The position numbers were made by a program, and so were the translations under genes. From contig NZ_AP019823.1 of NCBI RefSeq assembly GCF_007990525.1, positions 620,001 to 684,000 on the forward strand: a stretch of 64,000 nt of DNA, read 5' to 3'. Source of the stretch: Leptotrichia hofstadii. GTDB taxonomy: Bacteria > Fusobacteriota > Fusobacteriia > Fusobacteriales > Leptotrichiaceae. The notes below the pieces were generated by a model. That model saw only the letters and a list, made by a program, of their open reading frames with translations, was not told the origin of the DNA and searched no databases. Below, piece by piece: positions 27,544 through 36,082 of the stretch (the first letter of the stretch is position 1; each line of letters begins with the position of its first letter).

Positions 27544-28548
27544 ATGAATTTTTTAATAAAAATATGGATTGCATTTATTTTGGACTTGATTTTTGGAGAT
27601 CCAGAGAAAATTACACATCCAGTCCAGATTATTGGTAAAATGATTACATTTTTAGAGAAAAAATTATACGGGAAAAAAGGTAGCTTTATTGGTGGAACAG
27701 TTTTAGGTATTTTAGTGGTTGCAAGTACATTTTTAGTAATGTATGGATTTGTGAAATTGACAAAAATTGTAAAAGTTTTGGAAATTTTGGAAATTTATTT
27801 GATGTATACAGTATTTTCAGTAAAATCACTGGCTCGTGAAGGGAAAAGAGTTTATAAGATTTTAAAATTAGGAAACTTGAAAGTCGCAAGAGAAAAATTG
27901 TCTTATTTGGTTTCAAGAGATACTGAAAAGATGGATAAAGTTATGATTATTAGAAGCACAATGGAAACTATTTCCGAAAATATGGTGGATGGTGTGATTG
28001 CACCGATGTTTTATATGTTTGTGGGTGGACTTCCGCTTGCAATGGCTTATAAAGCGATAAATACCCTTGATTCAATGCTTGGATATAAAAATGAGAAATA
28101 TGCAAAATTTGGTACATTTTCGGCAAAATTAGACGATGTGGTAAACTTTATTCCAGCTAGAATTTCTGGGATTTTTATAACAGCAGCAAGCTATATTTTG
28201 AGATACAATTACAAAAATGCATGGAAAATATTTAAAAGAGATAGAAAAAATCACGCAAGTCCAAATTCAGGACATTCAGAAAGTGCAGTAGCGGGAGCTT
28301 TAGGAGTACAATTTGGAGGAAAAGTTTCGTATTTTGGAAAAGAAGTTGAAAAGCCGACAATAGGAGACAAGATAAAGGAATTTAGGTTAGAAGATATTAA
28401 AAAAAATATATTATTGATGTATGTTACAAGTTTTGTAGCGATATTCTGTTTTTCTATAATGCATTTGATTATAAATGGCATGTTTAATGGTGTTCTTAAT
28501 TCAATTGCATATTTTGTGACATATTTTTTTGTAAATATGCTATTATAA
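27544..28548 (+). CDS. cbiB: Adenosylcobinamide-phosphate synthase CbiB/CobD (334 aa)
   Basis: An inner-membrane enzyme that attaches the aminopropanol arm to adenosylcobyric acid in late cobalamin synthesis. Landmarks: FGDPEKITHPVQIIGK at the N terminus, RSTMETISENMVDGVIAPMFY, NTLDSMLGYKNEKY, and HASPNSGHSESAVAGALGVQFGG. Four to five hydrophobic segments are present. Length is typical. ATG follows AGGAGATAGTA. It is separated from cbiE by five unrelated genes, so the cobalamin genes are scattered here. A terminator serving the facing bdhA gene lies just after it. Confidence 0.92.
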   Translation: MNFLIKIWIAFILDLIFGDPEKITHPVQIIGKMITFLEKKLYGKKGSFIGGTVLGILVVASTFLVMYGFVKLTKIVKVLEILEIYLMYTVFSVKSLAREGKRVYKILKLGNLKVAREKLSYLVSRDTEKMDKVMIIRSTMETISENMVDGVIAPMFYMFVGGLPLAMAYKAINTLDSMLGYKNEKYAKFGTFSAKLDDVVNFIPARISGIFITAASYILRYNYKNAWKIFKRDRKNHASPNSGHSESAVAGALGVQFGGKVSYFGKEVEKPTIGDKIKEFRLEDIKKNILLMYVTSFVAIFCFSIMHLIINGMFNGVLNSIAYFVTYFFVNMLL

Positions 28549-28552
28549 TAAT

Positions 28553-28599
28553 TAAAAAGCCTGTCCGATTCTTAATGACCTTAAGAACTGGTACAGGCT
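28553..28599 (-). terminator. Terminator of bdhA (minus strand)
   Basis: AGCCTGT (28558-28564) pairs with ACAGGCT (28593-28599), enclosing an inner TTCTTAA/TTAAGAA stem. On the minus strand it is followed by TTTTT. The stem may also slow cbiB transcription from the other side, but no T run follows there. Confidence 0.8.
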
Positions 28600-28614
28600 A
28601 ATTAAATATATAAA

Positions 28615-29664
28615 TTATTTAGGTGATACTAAAATTTTAACTTGGCTCTTTTCTTTTACAAGAGCTTCAAATCCTTCAGTTACAATATCTTCTAATTTAA
28701 TTCTTTTTGTTACTAATAAATCTTTTGAGAAATATCCTTGTTTCATCAGTTCCAATGTTTTAGGGAACACATCACGATATGCAATAACCCCTTTTATCGT
28801 TCTTTCTTGAATTACCACTTCGTTAGGCTGGATAGGGGCCTCTGTTTCCCAGATGCTCACAACCATAAGCTCTCCATCTTTCTCAGCGGCTTCAAGAGAT
28901 TGCTGCAATACTGCTGGAACTCCTGTAACTTCGTATGAAACATTTACTCCTCCATTTGTTTTTTCTTTTATGTACTCAACAGAGTTTACTTTCGTAGGAT
29001 CGACGATTATTGCACCTAATTTTTTGGCAATTTCCTGTCTTTCAGGCGAAACTTCCACGGCATAGATTTCTGTTGCGCCAGAAGCTCTTAATGCATCAAT
29101 TATAAGAAGTCCGATTGGACCGCATCCAAATACTGCTGCAGTATCGCCAGTATTAAATCTGCTTTGTCTAACTGCATAAACGGCTACAGCTGCAGGTTCT
29201 GTCAATGCTCCCTGTTCATAGTCGATTTCATCAGGAAGTTTGTGAGCCTGATCTTCATTTACAACTACAAATTCAGAGAAACCTCCGCCTCCACCTGCAA
29301 GTCCAATAAAGTTCAAATTAGGATCCAAATTATATTTTCCAATTAGCCCATTTTTTGCTAGAATCGGCTCAACTGTAACTCTGTCTCCAACTTTAAATTT
29401 TGTAATTCCGCTTCCTATTTCCACAACTTCTCCGCAAAATTCGTGTCCCATTGTAATTGGGGCTTTTTCTCCAGTATATGGATGTGGGTTATCGGCTGGA
29501 ATAAAAATAGGACCTCCTAGATATTCATGTAAATCGCTCCCACAGATTCCTGCATATTTTACTGCAATCTTAATCTGATTTTCTTTTGTAATTTCTGGAA
29601 CTTCTACCTCTTCAACTCTTACGTCTTTTCTATTATGCCATCTAGCGGCTTTCATTACTGCCAT
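28615..29664 (-). CDS. bdhA: (R,R)-butanediol dehydrogenase-type zinc alcohol dehydrogenase (349 aa)
   Basis: A medium-chain, NAD-dependent dehydrogenase expected to interconvert acetoin and 2,3-butanediol as an electron sink. From the N terminus: KAARWHNRKDVRVEEV, GICGSDLHEYLGGPIF (catalytic Zn ligands Cys and His), GHEFCGEVVEIGSG, GLAGGGGGFSEFVVV, nucleotide-binding FGCGPIGLL, YAVEVSPERQEIAKKLGA, and C-terminal EKSQVKILVSPK. The residues where a structural zinc lobe would sit (AKNGLIGKYNLDPN) lack cysteines, as I recall for B. subtilis BdhA, so this is not a defect. ATG follows AGGAGG by 9 nt. It is a single gene with its own promoter and terminator. Confidence 0.92.
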   Translation of the reverse strand: MAVMKAARWHNRKDVRVEEVEVPEITKENQIKIAVKYAGICGSDLHEYLGGPIFIPADNPHPYTGEKAPITMGHEFCGEVVEIGSGITKFKVGDRVTVEPILAKNGLIGKYNLDPNLNFIGLAGGGGGFSEFVVVNEDQAHKLPDEIDYEQGALTEPAAVAVYAVRQSRFNTGDTAAVFGCGPIGLLIIDALRASGATEIYAVEVSPERQEIAKKLGAIIVDPTKVNSVEYIKEKTNGGVNVSYEVTGVPAVLQQSLEAAEKDGELMVVSIWETEAPIQPNEVVIQERTIKGVIAYRDVFPKTLELMKQGYFSKDLLVTKRIKLEDIVTEGFEALVKEKSQVKILVSPK

Positions 29665-29702
29665 TTTTTATTTCCTCCTAATTTATTAATATTTTATTTC
29701 CG

Positions 29703-29739
29703 TACTATAATAGTATACCCTGTTTTTCTTTAAAAGCAA
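29703..29739 (-). promoter_or_regulatory. bdhA promoter with overlapping palindrome
   Basis: On the minus strand TTGCTT (29734-29739), 16 nt, TATACT (29712-29717). A 13-nt palindrome, TACTATAATAGTA (29703-29715), overlaps the -10 and start region and could be a repressor operator. Confidence 0.6.
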
Positions 29740-29749
29740 TATCTATTTA

Positions 29750-29805
29750 TAAAAAAACATGGCAGGAAAACCAAAGTTATGTGTCATTTAGTTTTTTAGC
29801 CATGT
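29750..29805 (-). terminator. Probable terminator of murA (minus strand)
   Basis: GCCATGT (29799-29805) pairs with ACATGGC (29757-29763) across a 35-nt loop. On the minus strand a run of seven Ts follows. The large loop lowers confidence. Confidence 0.55.
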
Positions 29806-29824
29806 TCAGTATTATATTTGTCAA

Positions 29825-31093
29825 TTATATATCAAGCTTAACTCTTTCAATCTGAGCGCCGACAGTATTCAGTTTTAATTCCAATTTATCGTATCCTCTG
29901 TCAATATGGTAAACTCTGTTTACAATTGTTTCGCCATCAGCCGCCAGTGCCGCAAGAACCAGCGCTGCTCCCGCTCTTAAGTCAGAAGACATCACTTCTG
30001 CACCTGTTAGAGGAAGTCCCCCGTTTATAAAGGCAATACCATGTTTTATAGTAATATCTGCTCCCATTCTGTTAAATTCAGGCACGTGCATAAATCTGTT
30101 TTCAAATACAGTTTCTTCCATTGAGCTTCCTCCGTTTACAAGGGCTTGCAGCAGCATCATCTGAGGCTGCATGTCTGTTGGGAATCCTGGATGCGGCAAA
30201 GTTTTTATCTTTGATGGTTTCAAATCTTTTACTTTTCCTATTACAGCCAAAATATCTCCATCCTGTTCAAACTTTGCTCCCATTGCTTCCAGTTCTGATT
30301 TGAATACTCCGAGGTCTTCAAGTCTTGCATCCTGTATTTTTAAATCTCCTTCTGTAACTAATGAAGCTATCACATAAGTTCCTGCTTCAATTCTATCTGG
30401 CATAATCGAATATTCCACAGCGTGAAGCTCTTCAACTCCTTCAATTTCAATATTTGGTGTTCCTAGTCCTGTAATTTTTGCTCCCATTTTGTTTAAAAAG
30501 TTTCCTAAGTCAACAATTTCAGGCTCTCTTGCAGCATTTGAAATAATAGTTTTTCCAGGAGTTTTTACTGCCGCCATCATAATGTTCTGAGTAGCTCCTA
30601 CGCTTGGAAAGCCTAATGGAATTTCGGCTCCTTTTAATTTATCGGCTTTTGCATGCACATATCCATGAACTCTTGTAATATCTGCTCCCAGCAGTTCAAA
30701 TCCTTTTAGATGCAAGTCAACAGGTCTCGAACCAATTGCACATCCTCCAGGCAGTGAAACAACTGCTTCATCCAGATTTGCAATCATTGGTCCCATTACT
30801 AAGAATGATGCTCTCATCTGCTTTACAATTTCGTAGCTTGCTTCTGTCCTTTTAAATCCGTTATTTACAATTTTATAAGTATTGTCGTCTAATTTCTCAG
30901 TTTCCATTCCCAAATCTTCCAGCAGTCTCATTGTTACTCTGATGTCACGTAAATTTGGCACATTTCGTAAAATGTATTCTCCTCTTGCAACAAGTGTCGC
31001 TATAATTATCGGAAGTGCTGCATTTTTAGCTCCACTTACCTTAATAACACCATTTAATGGTGTTTTTCCTTTTATTCTAAATCCATCAACCAC
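29825..31093 (-). CDS. murA: UDP-N-acetylglucosamine 1-carboxyvinyltransferase (422 aa)
   Basis: First committed step of peptidoglycan synthesis: transfers enolpyruvate from PEP to UDP-GlcNAc. Landmarks: SGAKNAALPIIIATLVA, RASFLVMGPMI, the active-site loop LPGGCAIGSRPVDLH with catalytic Cys118 (the fosfomycin target residue), and PTDMQPQMMLLQAL. Length is typical. The start codon is GTG (31093-31091), supported by AGGAGG 8 nt upstream. It overlaps the 3' end of the YueI-like gene by 8 nt, which suggests translational coupling. Confidence 0.97.
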   Translation of the reverse strand: MVDGFRIKGKTPLNGVIKVSGAKNAALPIIIATLVARGEYILRNVPNLRDIRVTMRLLEDLGMETEKLDDNTYKIVNNGFKRTEASYEIVKQMRASFLVMGPMIANLDEAVVSLPGGCAIGSRPVDLHLKGFELLGADITRVHGYVHAKADKLKGAEIPLGFPSVGATQNIMMAAVKTPGKTIISNAAREPEIVDLGNFLNKMGAKITGLGTPNIEIEGVEELHAVEYSIMPDRIEAGTYVIASLVTEGDLKIQDARLEDLGVFKSELEAMGAKFEQDGDILAVIGKVKDLKPSKIKTLPHPGFPTDMQPQMMLLQALVNGGSSMEETVFENRFMHVPEFNRMGADITIKHGIAFINGGLPLTGAEVMSSDLRAGAALVLAALAADGETIVNRVYHIDRGYDKLELKLNTVGAQIERVKLDI

Positions 31094-31685
31094 GTTTTTT
31101 TCCTCCTAATTTTTGACATATCGGACATTTTGAGCCAAATAGCTTGTCCATGAACGTTAATTCTTTATAATTTTTAGCATATTCAGGCATTTCATTTTTT
31201 ATTATATTTAAATGAAAATTACAAACTGCACTTTCCATAGCTTCATAATACACATCTGGCAAGTGCTTCAAATGGCATTTCTCCAGTTTGGAAGTTACAA
31301 TAATCTCGTCTCCAGCTTCATGGATAATTGCATCCTTTGCAACGACAACAAGTGCTATTTCCCCCATGGACGCGAGATTATCTATCATTTTATACGGTAT
31401 TTTCTTTTGCTTTGCTATTTCAATATATTTTTTTATATTATTAAAATCTACATGACGGGAAATAACCATTTTGGCTGCATCTTTATTTTCTAAAGCCTTC
31501 TCTATCTCATAATAAATCCCTTTTTCCTTTATTTCCTCAAATGTAAGAGCCTTTATAATTCTTTCTTTGTATTCCCCAAGAAACAGATTTTTTTCAACTT
31601 GGGCATTTACAGCTCTATCTGTCGCCTCTTCTACAGATTTCATAACATCTGCTTCATTGTTGCAGTTATTAACGCCAGTTCTCAT
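31086..31685 (-). CDS. YueI-like (DUF1694) protein with C-terminal CxxC (199 aa)
   Basis: The middle part (KERIIKALTFEEI... YYEIEKALENKDAAKMVISRHVDF ... KKIPYKMIDN ... EIALVVVAKDAI) has the pattern of DUF1694/YueI proteins, a small family of unknown role related in fold to ribosomal L7Ae-like proteins. A C-terminal extension of about 75 residues adds four cysteines: KCHL, AVCNF and KCPICQK, a possible metal site. I place the start at ATG 31685 because GGAG lies 7 nt before it; an ATG at 31703 has no ribosome-binding site. It has a good promoter and reads into murA with an 8-nt overlap. Confidence 0.65.
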   Translation of the reverse strand: MRTGVNNCNNEADVMKSVEEATDRAVNAQVEKNLFLGEYKERIIKALTFEEIKEKGIYYEIEKALENKDAAKMVISRHVDFNNIKKYIEIAKQKKIPYKMIDNLASMGEIALVVVAKDAIIHEAGDEIIVTSKLEKCHLKHLPDVYYEAMESAVCNFHLNIIKNEMPEYAKNYKELTFMDKLFGSKCPICQKLGGKKRG

Positions 31686-31757
31686 TTCATTTCTCCAATT
31701 CATATAAATATTCAGCTTATCTTTAAATTTAGTGTTTAAAATTTATCGTATTTTCTC

Positions 31758-31786
31758 ATTATACTACTTTTTTTAACATTTCTCAA
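31758..31786 (-). promoter_or_regulatory. Promoter of the yueI-like gene and murA
   Basis: On the minus strand TTGAGA (31781-31786), 17 nt, TATAAT (31758-31763). Confidence 0.82.
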
Positions 31787-31867
31787 CTGTTTTTTAGAAC
31801 TTTTAACCAATTTTAGTATTCAGTTAATTTTTCATATTTATATAATTAAGAAAATGTAGATATATAG

Positions 31868-32299
31868 CTAAAAAACTAGCATGGAAAGAACAAATACAGC
31901 TTTAAATAGAATAAATATATTTATGAACTTGGTTATTTTGGGTATTTCTTCACGTCCTTCATCCTTCCGGATTGAAAAAAATAGGCATGCAAACAGTGCG
32001 GTATATAAAATTGCTCCTATTAACGAAACGTTTGCAGTAAAAAGATAAATTACTTCAAGAAGAAGAAAGGCGTATATCTTAAAAGTTGTTCTTTTACTTG
32101 TAAAGAACATGTTTATTAGACTGTAGTTTGCGTACATGTAGAGCAGAATCATCATAATAATTCCGAAGTATGGAGTTATTATGTCCATCTTCTTTATAAT
32201 GAAGATGATAAAGTATGCTGCGATTGTGAATAGCAATACTCTTAGTTTTTCATCGCTATGTTTTCCTGTTTCACGTTTTTCTCTCATTTTTCTAGTCAT
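31868..32299 (-). CDS. Small multi-spanning membrane protein (143 aa)
   Basis: No family is recognised. A basic N terminus (MTRKMREKRETGKHSDEK) is followed by four or five hydrophobic segments (roughly 21-37, 42-62, 75-90, 92-108 and 125-143), separated by short charged loops. It starts at ATG 32299, inside the last codons of the xer gene, with GGGAG immediately before; ATG 32287 is an alternative with better spacing. The overlap suggests coupling to nadK-recN-xer, but nothing shows a shared function. Confidence 0.6.
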   Translation of the reverse strand: MTRKMREKRETGKHSDEKLRVLLFTIAAYFIIFIIKKMDIITPYFGIIMMILLYMYANYSLINMFFTSKRTTFKIYAFLLLEVIYLFTANVSLIGAILYTALFACLFFSIRKDEGREEIPKITKFINIFILFKAVFVLSMLVF

Positions 32300-33296
32300 C
32301 TCCCAGCTTTATGTTATTATAGATCATTTTTAATTTGGATTTTTCAACATGCGTGTAGACTTCTGTTGTTGTAATGTTGGCATGTCCGAGTATTTCTTGA
32401 ACAATACGTATATCTGCGCCATTTCCAAGTAAAATTGTCGCAAGCGAATGTCTGAAAATATGTGGATAAACATTTTTTTCAATTTTTGCATTTTTTGCAA
32501 TGGTTTTTAAATCTTTCCAGAATTTTTCCCGTCGAGTATTTGGAAAAATCTTAAAACTTTCGCTCGCATTTTTTAATTTTGGTCTGTAAATAGTCAAATA
32601 GTTTTTTATTTCATTTTCAAGACTGTCATAAATTGGTATTATACGGTATTTTGAACCTTTTCCAAGCACTTTTATAAATTCATAGTCCTGATTTTCCACA
32701 TCTTTTATTTCCAGATTTAAGGTTTCTGAAATTCTTGCTCCAGTTGCAATGAGAATTTTGATAATCAGCTTGTTTTGCATTCCTTCAGGCGTGTGAGGGC
32801 AGTTATCGACAATTTGTTTCATTTCCTTCAGTGTTAAAATTTCAGGAAGCCTTTGTTCACGTTTCAAAGTTTTTATCATTCCTGTCGGATCCTTTTCCAC
32901 GTCTTTATTCAAATAACAAAATTTATAAAATGTCTTTAAAGCTGAAACTTTTCTCAATACCGAATTTCTTCTCAATTTTTCATTCAAATTTTCTATATAT
33001 TGAAAAATATCCTTTTCTTCAATTTCAGAAAAATTTTTTTGAGCAAACAGAAAAAATTGCAGCAAATCACGATTGTATCCAGTAATAGTGTTTTTGGAAC
33101 TTCCTTTTTCAAATTCAAGAAAATCAAGAAATTCTCTAATTTGCGTTTTATTTTCACGTGATATTTTTTTCTTTTGAACTTTTCTTTTGCTTTTTGAATT
33201 ATTTTCATTATTTTTTTCTTCTGTTTTGGAAATATGTTCAGTTAAATTTGAATTTTCTTTTGCCGGATTTTTTAAATTAATACTTTTTTGTCCCAT
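32292..33296 (-). CDS. XerC/XerD-type tyrosine recombinase with basic N-terminal extension (334 aa)
   Basis: Cleaves and rejoins DNA through a 3'-phosphotyrosine. Chromosome-dimer resolution is the usual job of such housekeeping Xer proteins. All catalytic residues are present: R188 (ATGARISE), Lys in LGKGSKYR (213 or 216), H279 and R282 (HIFRH), H305 (LGHANI) and Y314 (VYTHV). The SAM-like core-binding domain covers about 51-135. The first ~48 residues are an Asn/Lys/Glu-rich extension ending in KSKRKVQKKK, unusual for XerC/D (about 300 residues). The ATG at 33296 has AAGGAG 11 nt upstream and overlaps the recN end by 25 nt. The recN linkage argues against a phage or element integrase. XerC versus XerD is not decided. 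Confidence 0.88.
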   Translation of the reverse strand: MGQKSINLKNPAKENSNLTEHISKTEEKNNENNSKSKRKVQKKKISRENKTQIREFLDFLEFEKGSSKNTITGYNRDLLQFFLFAQKNFSEIEEKDIFQYIENLNEKLRRNSVLRKVSALKTFYKFCYLNKDVEKDPTGMIKTLKREQRLPEILTLKEMKQIVDNCPHTPEGMQNKLIIKILIATGARISETLNLEIKDVENQDYEFIKVLGKGSKYRIIPIYDSLENEIKNYLTIYRPKLKNASESFKIFPNTRREKFWKDLKTIAKNAKIEKNVYPHIFRHSLATILLGNGADIRIVQEILGHANITTTEVYTHVEKSKLKMIYNNIKLGDD

Positions 33297-34951
33297 AGCC
33301 CCATTATCTCCTTAGCATGATTAACAGATGCTTCTGTAATGTTGTCTCCTGAAATAATTCTTGCAATTTCCCTTATTCTTTCTTCCGTATTTAATTCCCG
33401 TACTTTTGTTTCTGTAAAGTTATTTTCAATTTCCTTTTTGATGAAAAACTGCTGCTGCGCCTTTCCAGCAATTTGTGGGGAATGTGTTACACAGATAATT
33501 TGCGTGTTTCTCGAAAGTTCCCGTAATTTTTCAGCAACTCTTCTGACAGTTTCTCCAGAAATTCCGGTATCAATTTCATCAAAAATCAGTACGGAGATAT
33601 TGTCAACAGCAGAAAACACAGTTTTAAGAGCAAGCATTATACGTGAAATTTCCCCTCCTGAAGCTATTCTGGCAAGCGGCTTGAATGTTTCTCCTACATT
33701 TGTCGCAATTAAAAATTCTGCGTTGTTTATGCCGTATGCCGTTATTTCTTCAGTTTTTGTAATTTCTACCTTGAATTTTGCATTTTCCATATTTAAGTCG
33801 CTTAGCTGAATATCAATTGTGTTCTGAAGGCTTTCTGCGATTTCCATACGAATTTGGCTAAGTCTTTCACCATCTTGAAAATATTGGCTTACCAGTTCAT
33901 TTTTTTCAGCTTTTAAATTTTCCAGCTCTTCATTTTCAAAATTAACTAATGACAGATCTTTTTCAAGCTTATCCTTGTATTCAAGGATTTCAGTAATTGT
34001 TGAGCCATATTTTAATTTCAGCTTGTTAATTGCGTCAATTCTTTCGACAGTTTTTTCCAGTTTCTCATCGTCCATCTCGACATCTCCAGAAAAATTATCT
34101 ACAGAATACGAAATTTCCTCCACTTCATAAAGTACAGACTCAATCTTATCGTATAATTCGCTATAAGATTCTGACAAATCCGAAAGCTGCTCCAAATTTC
34201 TCTTAGCCCTTCCAAGTGCTGATAAAATCGAAAATTCTCCCTCTTTCAAAAGTTCTGAAGTTTCTCCCAGCTTTTCGTTAATTTTTCCAGCATTGAAAAG
34301 TATCTTATACTCTTCTTCCAGCTCTTCATCTTCATTTTCCTTTAGATTAAGATTGTTGATTTCATTAAACTGAAATTCTAGAATATCTTTTTTTTCTGCA
34401 ATTTTTTCTTTTTCTTCTTCAATATTCCTTATTCTTGAATTTAATTTTTTTATTTCATTTACGTTTTCACGAATCTTTTTAGAAAGTTCCTTTCCCTCGT
34501 CATCAAGAAATCTGTCAAGCAAGTGCAAATGGTATTCCTCATTCAGGAGGAACTGATGTTCATGCTGCCCAACCAGATCAATAATATTTACCATAAGCTC
34601 CTTTAATCTTGACAAAGTAAGCCTTGAACCATTTACAGTAATCTTTGACTTGGCACTCCTGTCGAAATACCGTGTTATGATAAGTTCGTCATCGTCTATC
34701 TCAAACCCAAGTTCATTGAGCCTTTTTTTCTGATTTTCATCCAATTCAAAAATACCTTCTGCAAAAAGGCTTTCTTCCCCATTCCTAATCATATCTGTAT
34801 GACTTCTTTCACCAATTAATAGTGAAATTCCATCCAGAATAATTGATTTACCAGCTCCAGTTTCCCCAGTCAATGCAATAAATTTTTTATTAAATTCTAA
34901 ATCCAATTTTTTGATTATTGCTAAATTATTTAATCTTAATTCCCTTAACAT
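33272..34951 (-). CDS. recN: DNA repair protein RecN (559 aa)
   Basis: An SMC-like ATPase acting in double-strand-break repair. Walker A LTGETGAGKSIIL (about 27-39) lies at the N terminus. Long coiled-coil arms (about 150-370, Glu/Lys-rich) are followed by the ABC signature region LARIASGGEISRIMLALK, Walker B LIFDEIDTGISGE, and the CVTHSPQIAG switch. Length is typical. ATG 34951 has AAAGGG upstream. It lies 25 nt after nadK and overlaps xer by 25 nt, so nadK-recN-xer-membrane protein form one transcript. The nadK-recN pairing is common in bacteria. Confidence 0.96.
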   Translation of the reverse strand: MLRELRLNNLAIIKKLDLEFNKKFIALTGETGAGKSIILDGISLLIGERSHTDMIRNGEESLFAEGIFELDENQKKRLNELGFEIDDDELIITRYFDRSAKSKITVNGSRLTLSRLKELMVNIIDLVGQHEHQFLLNEEYHLHLLDRFLDDEGKELSKKIRENVNEIKKLNSRIRNIEEEKEKIAEKKDILEFQFNEINNLNLKENEDEELEEEYKILFNAGKINEKLGETSELLKEGEFSILSALGRAKRNLEQLSDLSESYSELYDKIESVLYEVEEISYSVDNFSGDVEMDDEKLEKTVERIDAINKLKLKYGSTITEILEYKDKLEKDLSLVNFENEELENLKAEKNELVSQYFQDGERLSQIRMEIAESLQNTIDIQLSDLNMENAKFKVEITKTEEITAYGINNAEFLIATNVGETFKPLARIASGGEISRIMLALKTVFSAVDNISVLIFDEIDTGISGETVRRVAEKLRELSRNTQIICVTHSPQIAGKAQQQFFIKKEIENNFTETKVRELNTEERIREIARIISGDNITEASVNHAKEIMGLWDKKVLI

Positions 34952-34976
34952 CTTTTCCCTTTCACTATTTTATTTT

Positions 34977-35819
34977 TTATAAAACAGAATCTCCCCATTT
35001 CAGTTTTTGTCGGAGAATGCTGTAATAATCGCTGTTTGTAGGTTTTATTATTCGGATTTTTTTCTTTGATAATCTTGCGGATACCAAATCATTTGGCTGT
35101 ATTTGAAACCATTGATTTCCATCGATATTCAGGTGAACTGAGTCATCTCTGGAGGTTGCCTTGAAACTTAGGACTTCGCAGCCGTTTACAATTATCGGTC
35201 TTGCTGTCAGGCTTTGTGAAGCAAGAGGGGTTATAGAGAGCGCATTTAGTCCAGGGTGGACAATTGAACCGCCAGCAGAAAGCGAATAAGCGGTAGATCC
35301 TGTAGGAGTTGCGACAATTATTCCGTCAGCCCTGTACTTGTTCACAAAAACACCGTTTGAGTAAACTTCCACCTGTATTAGATGTGCTTCATGCCCTCCC
35401 TTTGTTATTACAAGCTCATTTAGTGCATAAAAAATATTATCTTCATATTTTACTTCTAAAAATGCCCTTTCCTCAATCTTGTATTTTCCGTTCTGGTAGT
35501 CCTGAAGCATTGTCGCCGCATTTTGTGGCTTCACTTCTGCAAGATAGCCAAGAGAGCCCATATTTATTGCAAGAACGGGAATATCTCTGGAAATAGCTTC
35601 TTTTACAGCTACAAGCATTGTCCCATCTCCGCCAAGTGAAATTATCAAGTCAGCTTCTTCCACTCCAAAAACTTCCTGAATATCTTTTTTTTTCAGGAAA
35701 TTATAAAAGTCCTTTAATAAATTTTCATCTCCGTATCCACTTTTTATAATTCTAACTTTTTTAACTTGATTTTTCTTGTTTAGATTATCATTATTTTCCA
35801 ATTTTTCAGAATTTCCCAT
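34977..35819 (-). CDS. nadK: NAD kinase (280 aa)
   Basis: Phosphorylates NAD to NADP, in the cytoplasm. Landmarks: ISLGGDGTMLVAV (GGDGT), INMGSLGYLAEV, ALNELVITKG, DGIIVATPTGSTAYSLSAGGSIVHP and TPLASQSLTARPIIV. Length is normal apart from an extra ~20-residue polar N terminus (NSEKLENNDNLNKKNQ). ATG 35819 follows AGAGG. It is the first gene of the nadK-recN-xer unit. Confidence 0.96.
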   Translation of the reverse strand: MGNSEKLENNDNLNKKNQVKKVRIIKSGYGDENLLKDFYNFLKKKDIQEVFGVEEADLIISLGGDGTMLVAVKEAISRDIPVLAINMGSLGYLAEVKPQNAATMLQDYQNGKYKIEERAFLEVKYEDNIFYALNELVITKGGHEAHLIQVEVYSNGVFVNKYRADGIIVATPTGSTAYSLSAGGSIVHPGLNALSITPLASQSLTARPIIVNGCEVLSFKATSRDDSVHLNIDGNQWFQIQPNDLVSARLSKKKIRIIKPTNSDYYSILRQKLKWGDSVL

Positions 35820-35881
35820 AATAAATACCTCTTTTAAACATTAAAATTAAATTCTAAAACATTTTTTTACCTTTGTGAGAT

Positions 35882-35910
35882 ATTGTATCATTTTTAAAGA
35901 TTTTTTTCCA
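35882..35910 (-). promoter_or_regulatory. Possible promoter of the nadK-recN-xer unit
   Basis: On the minus strand TGGAAA (35905-35910), 17 nt, TACAAT (35882-35887), about 60 nt before the nadK start. The match is moderate. Confidence 0.42.
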
Positions 35911-36039
35911 TAAGTTTTCTAAATATTTTTAAGGTCTGAATATAATCTGATTTAATGCTGAACTCCATTTAAAAAATAGAAATTAAAATTTTATAACAGC
36001 TAATTTGACAGCTTTATAAAAAAATCTAATTGTTAAGCT

Positions 36040-36070
36040 AAAAAAAGACTGCCGTAAAAATCCAGCAGCC
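36040..36070 (-). terminator. Terminator of the 36083-36538 gene (minus strand)
   Basis: On the minus strand GGCTGCTG pairs with CGGCAGTC through an 8-bp stem (two G-U pairs; 36047-36054 with 36063-36070), followed by TTTTTTT. Confidence 0.8.
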
Positions 36071-36082
36071 CGGTTAATTTAT

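Noticed and set aside
28615-29664. Loss of the structural zinc cysteines in the butanediol dehydrogenase
   Set aside because: The remembered B. subtilis BdhA sequence has the same cysteine-free lobe, so this is normal for the subgroup.
32292-33296. Tyrosine recombinase as the integrase of a mobile element
   Set aside because: It is embedded in nadK-recN with overlaps, and no att-like repeats, cargo or phage genes are nearby.
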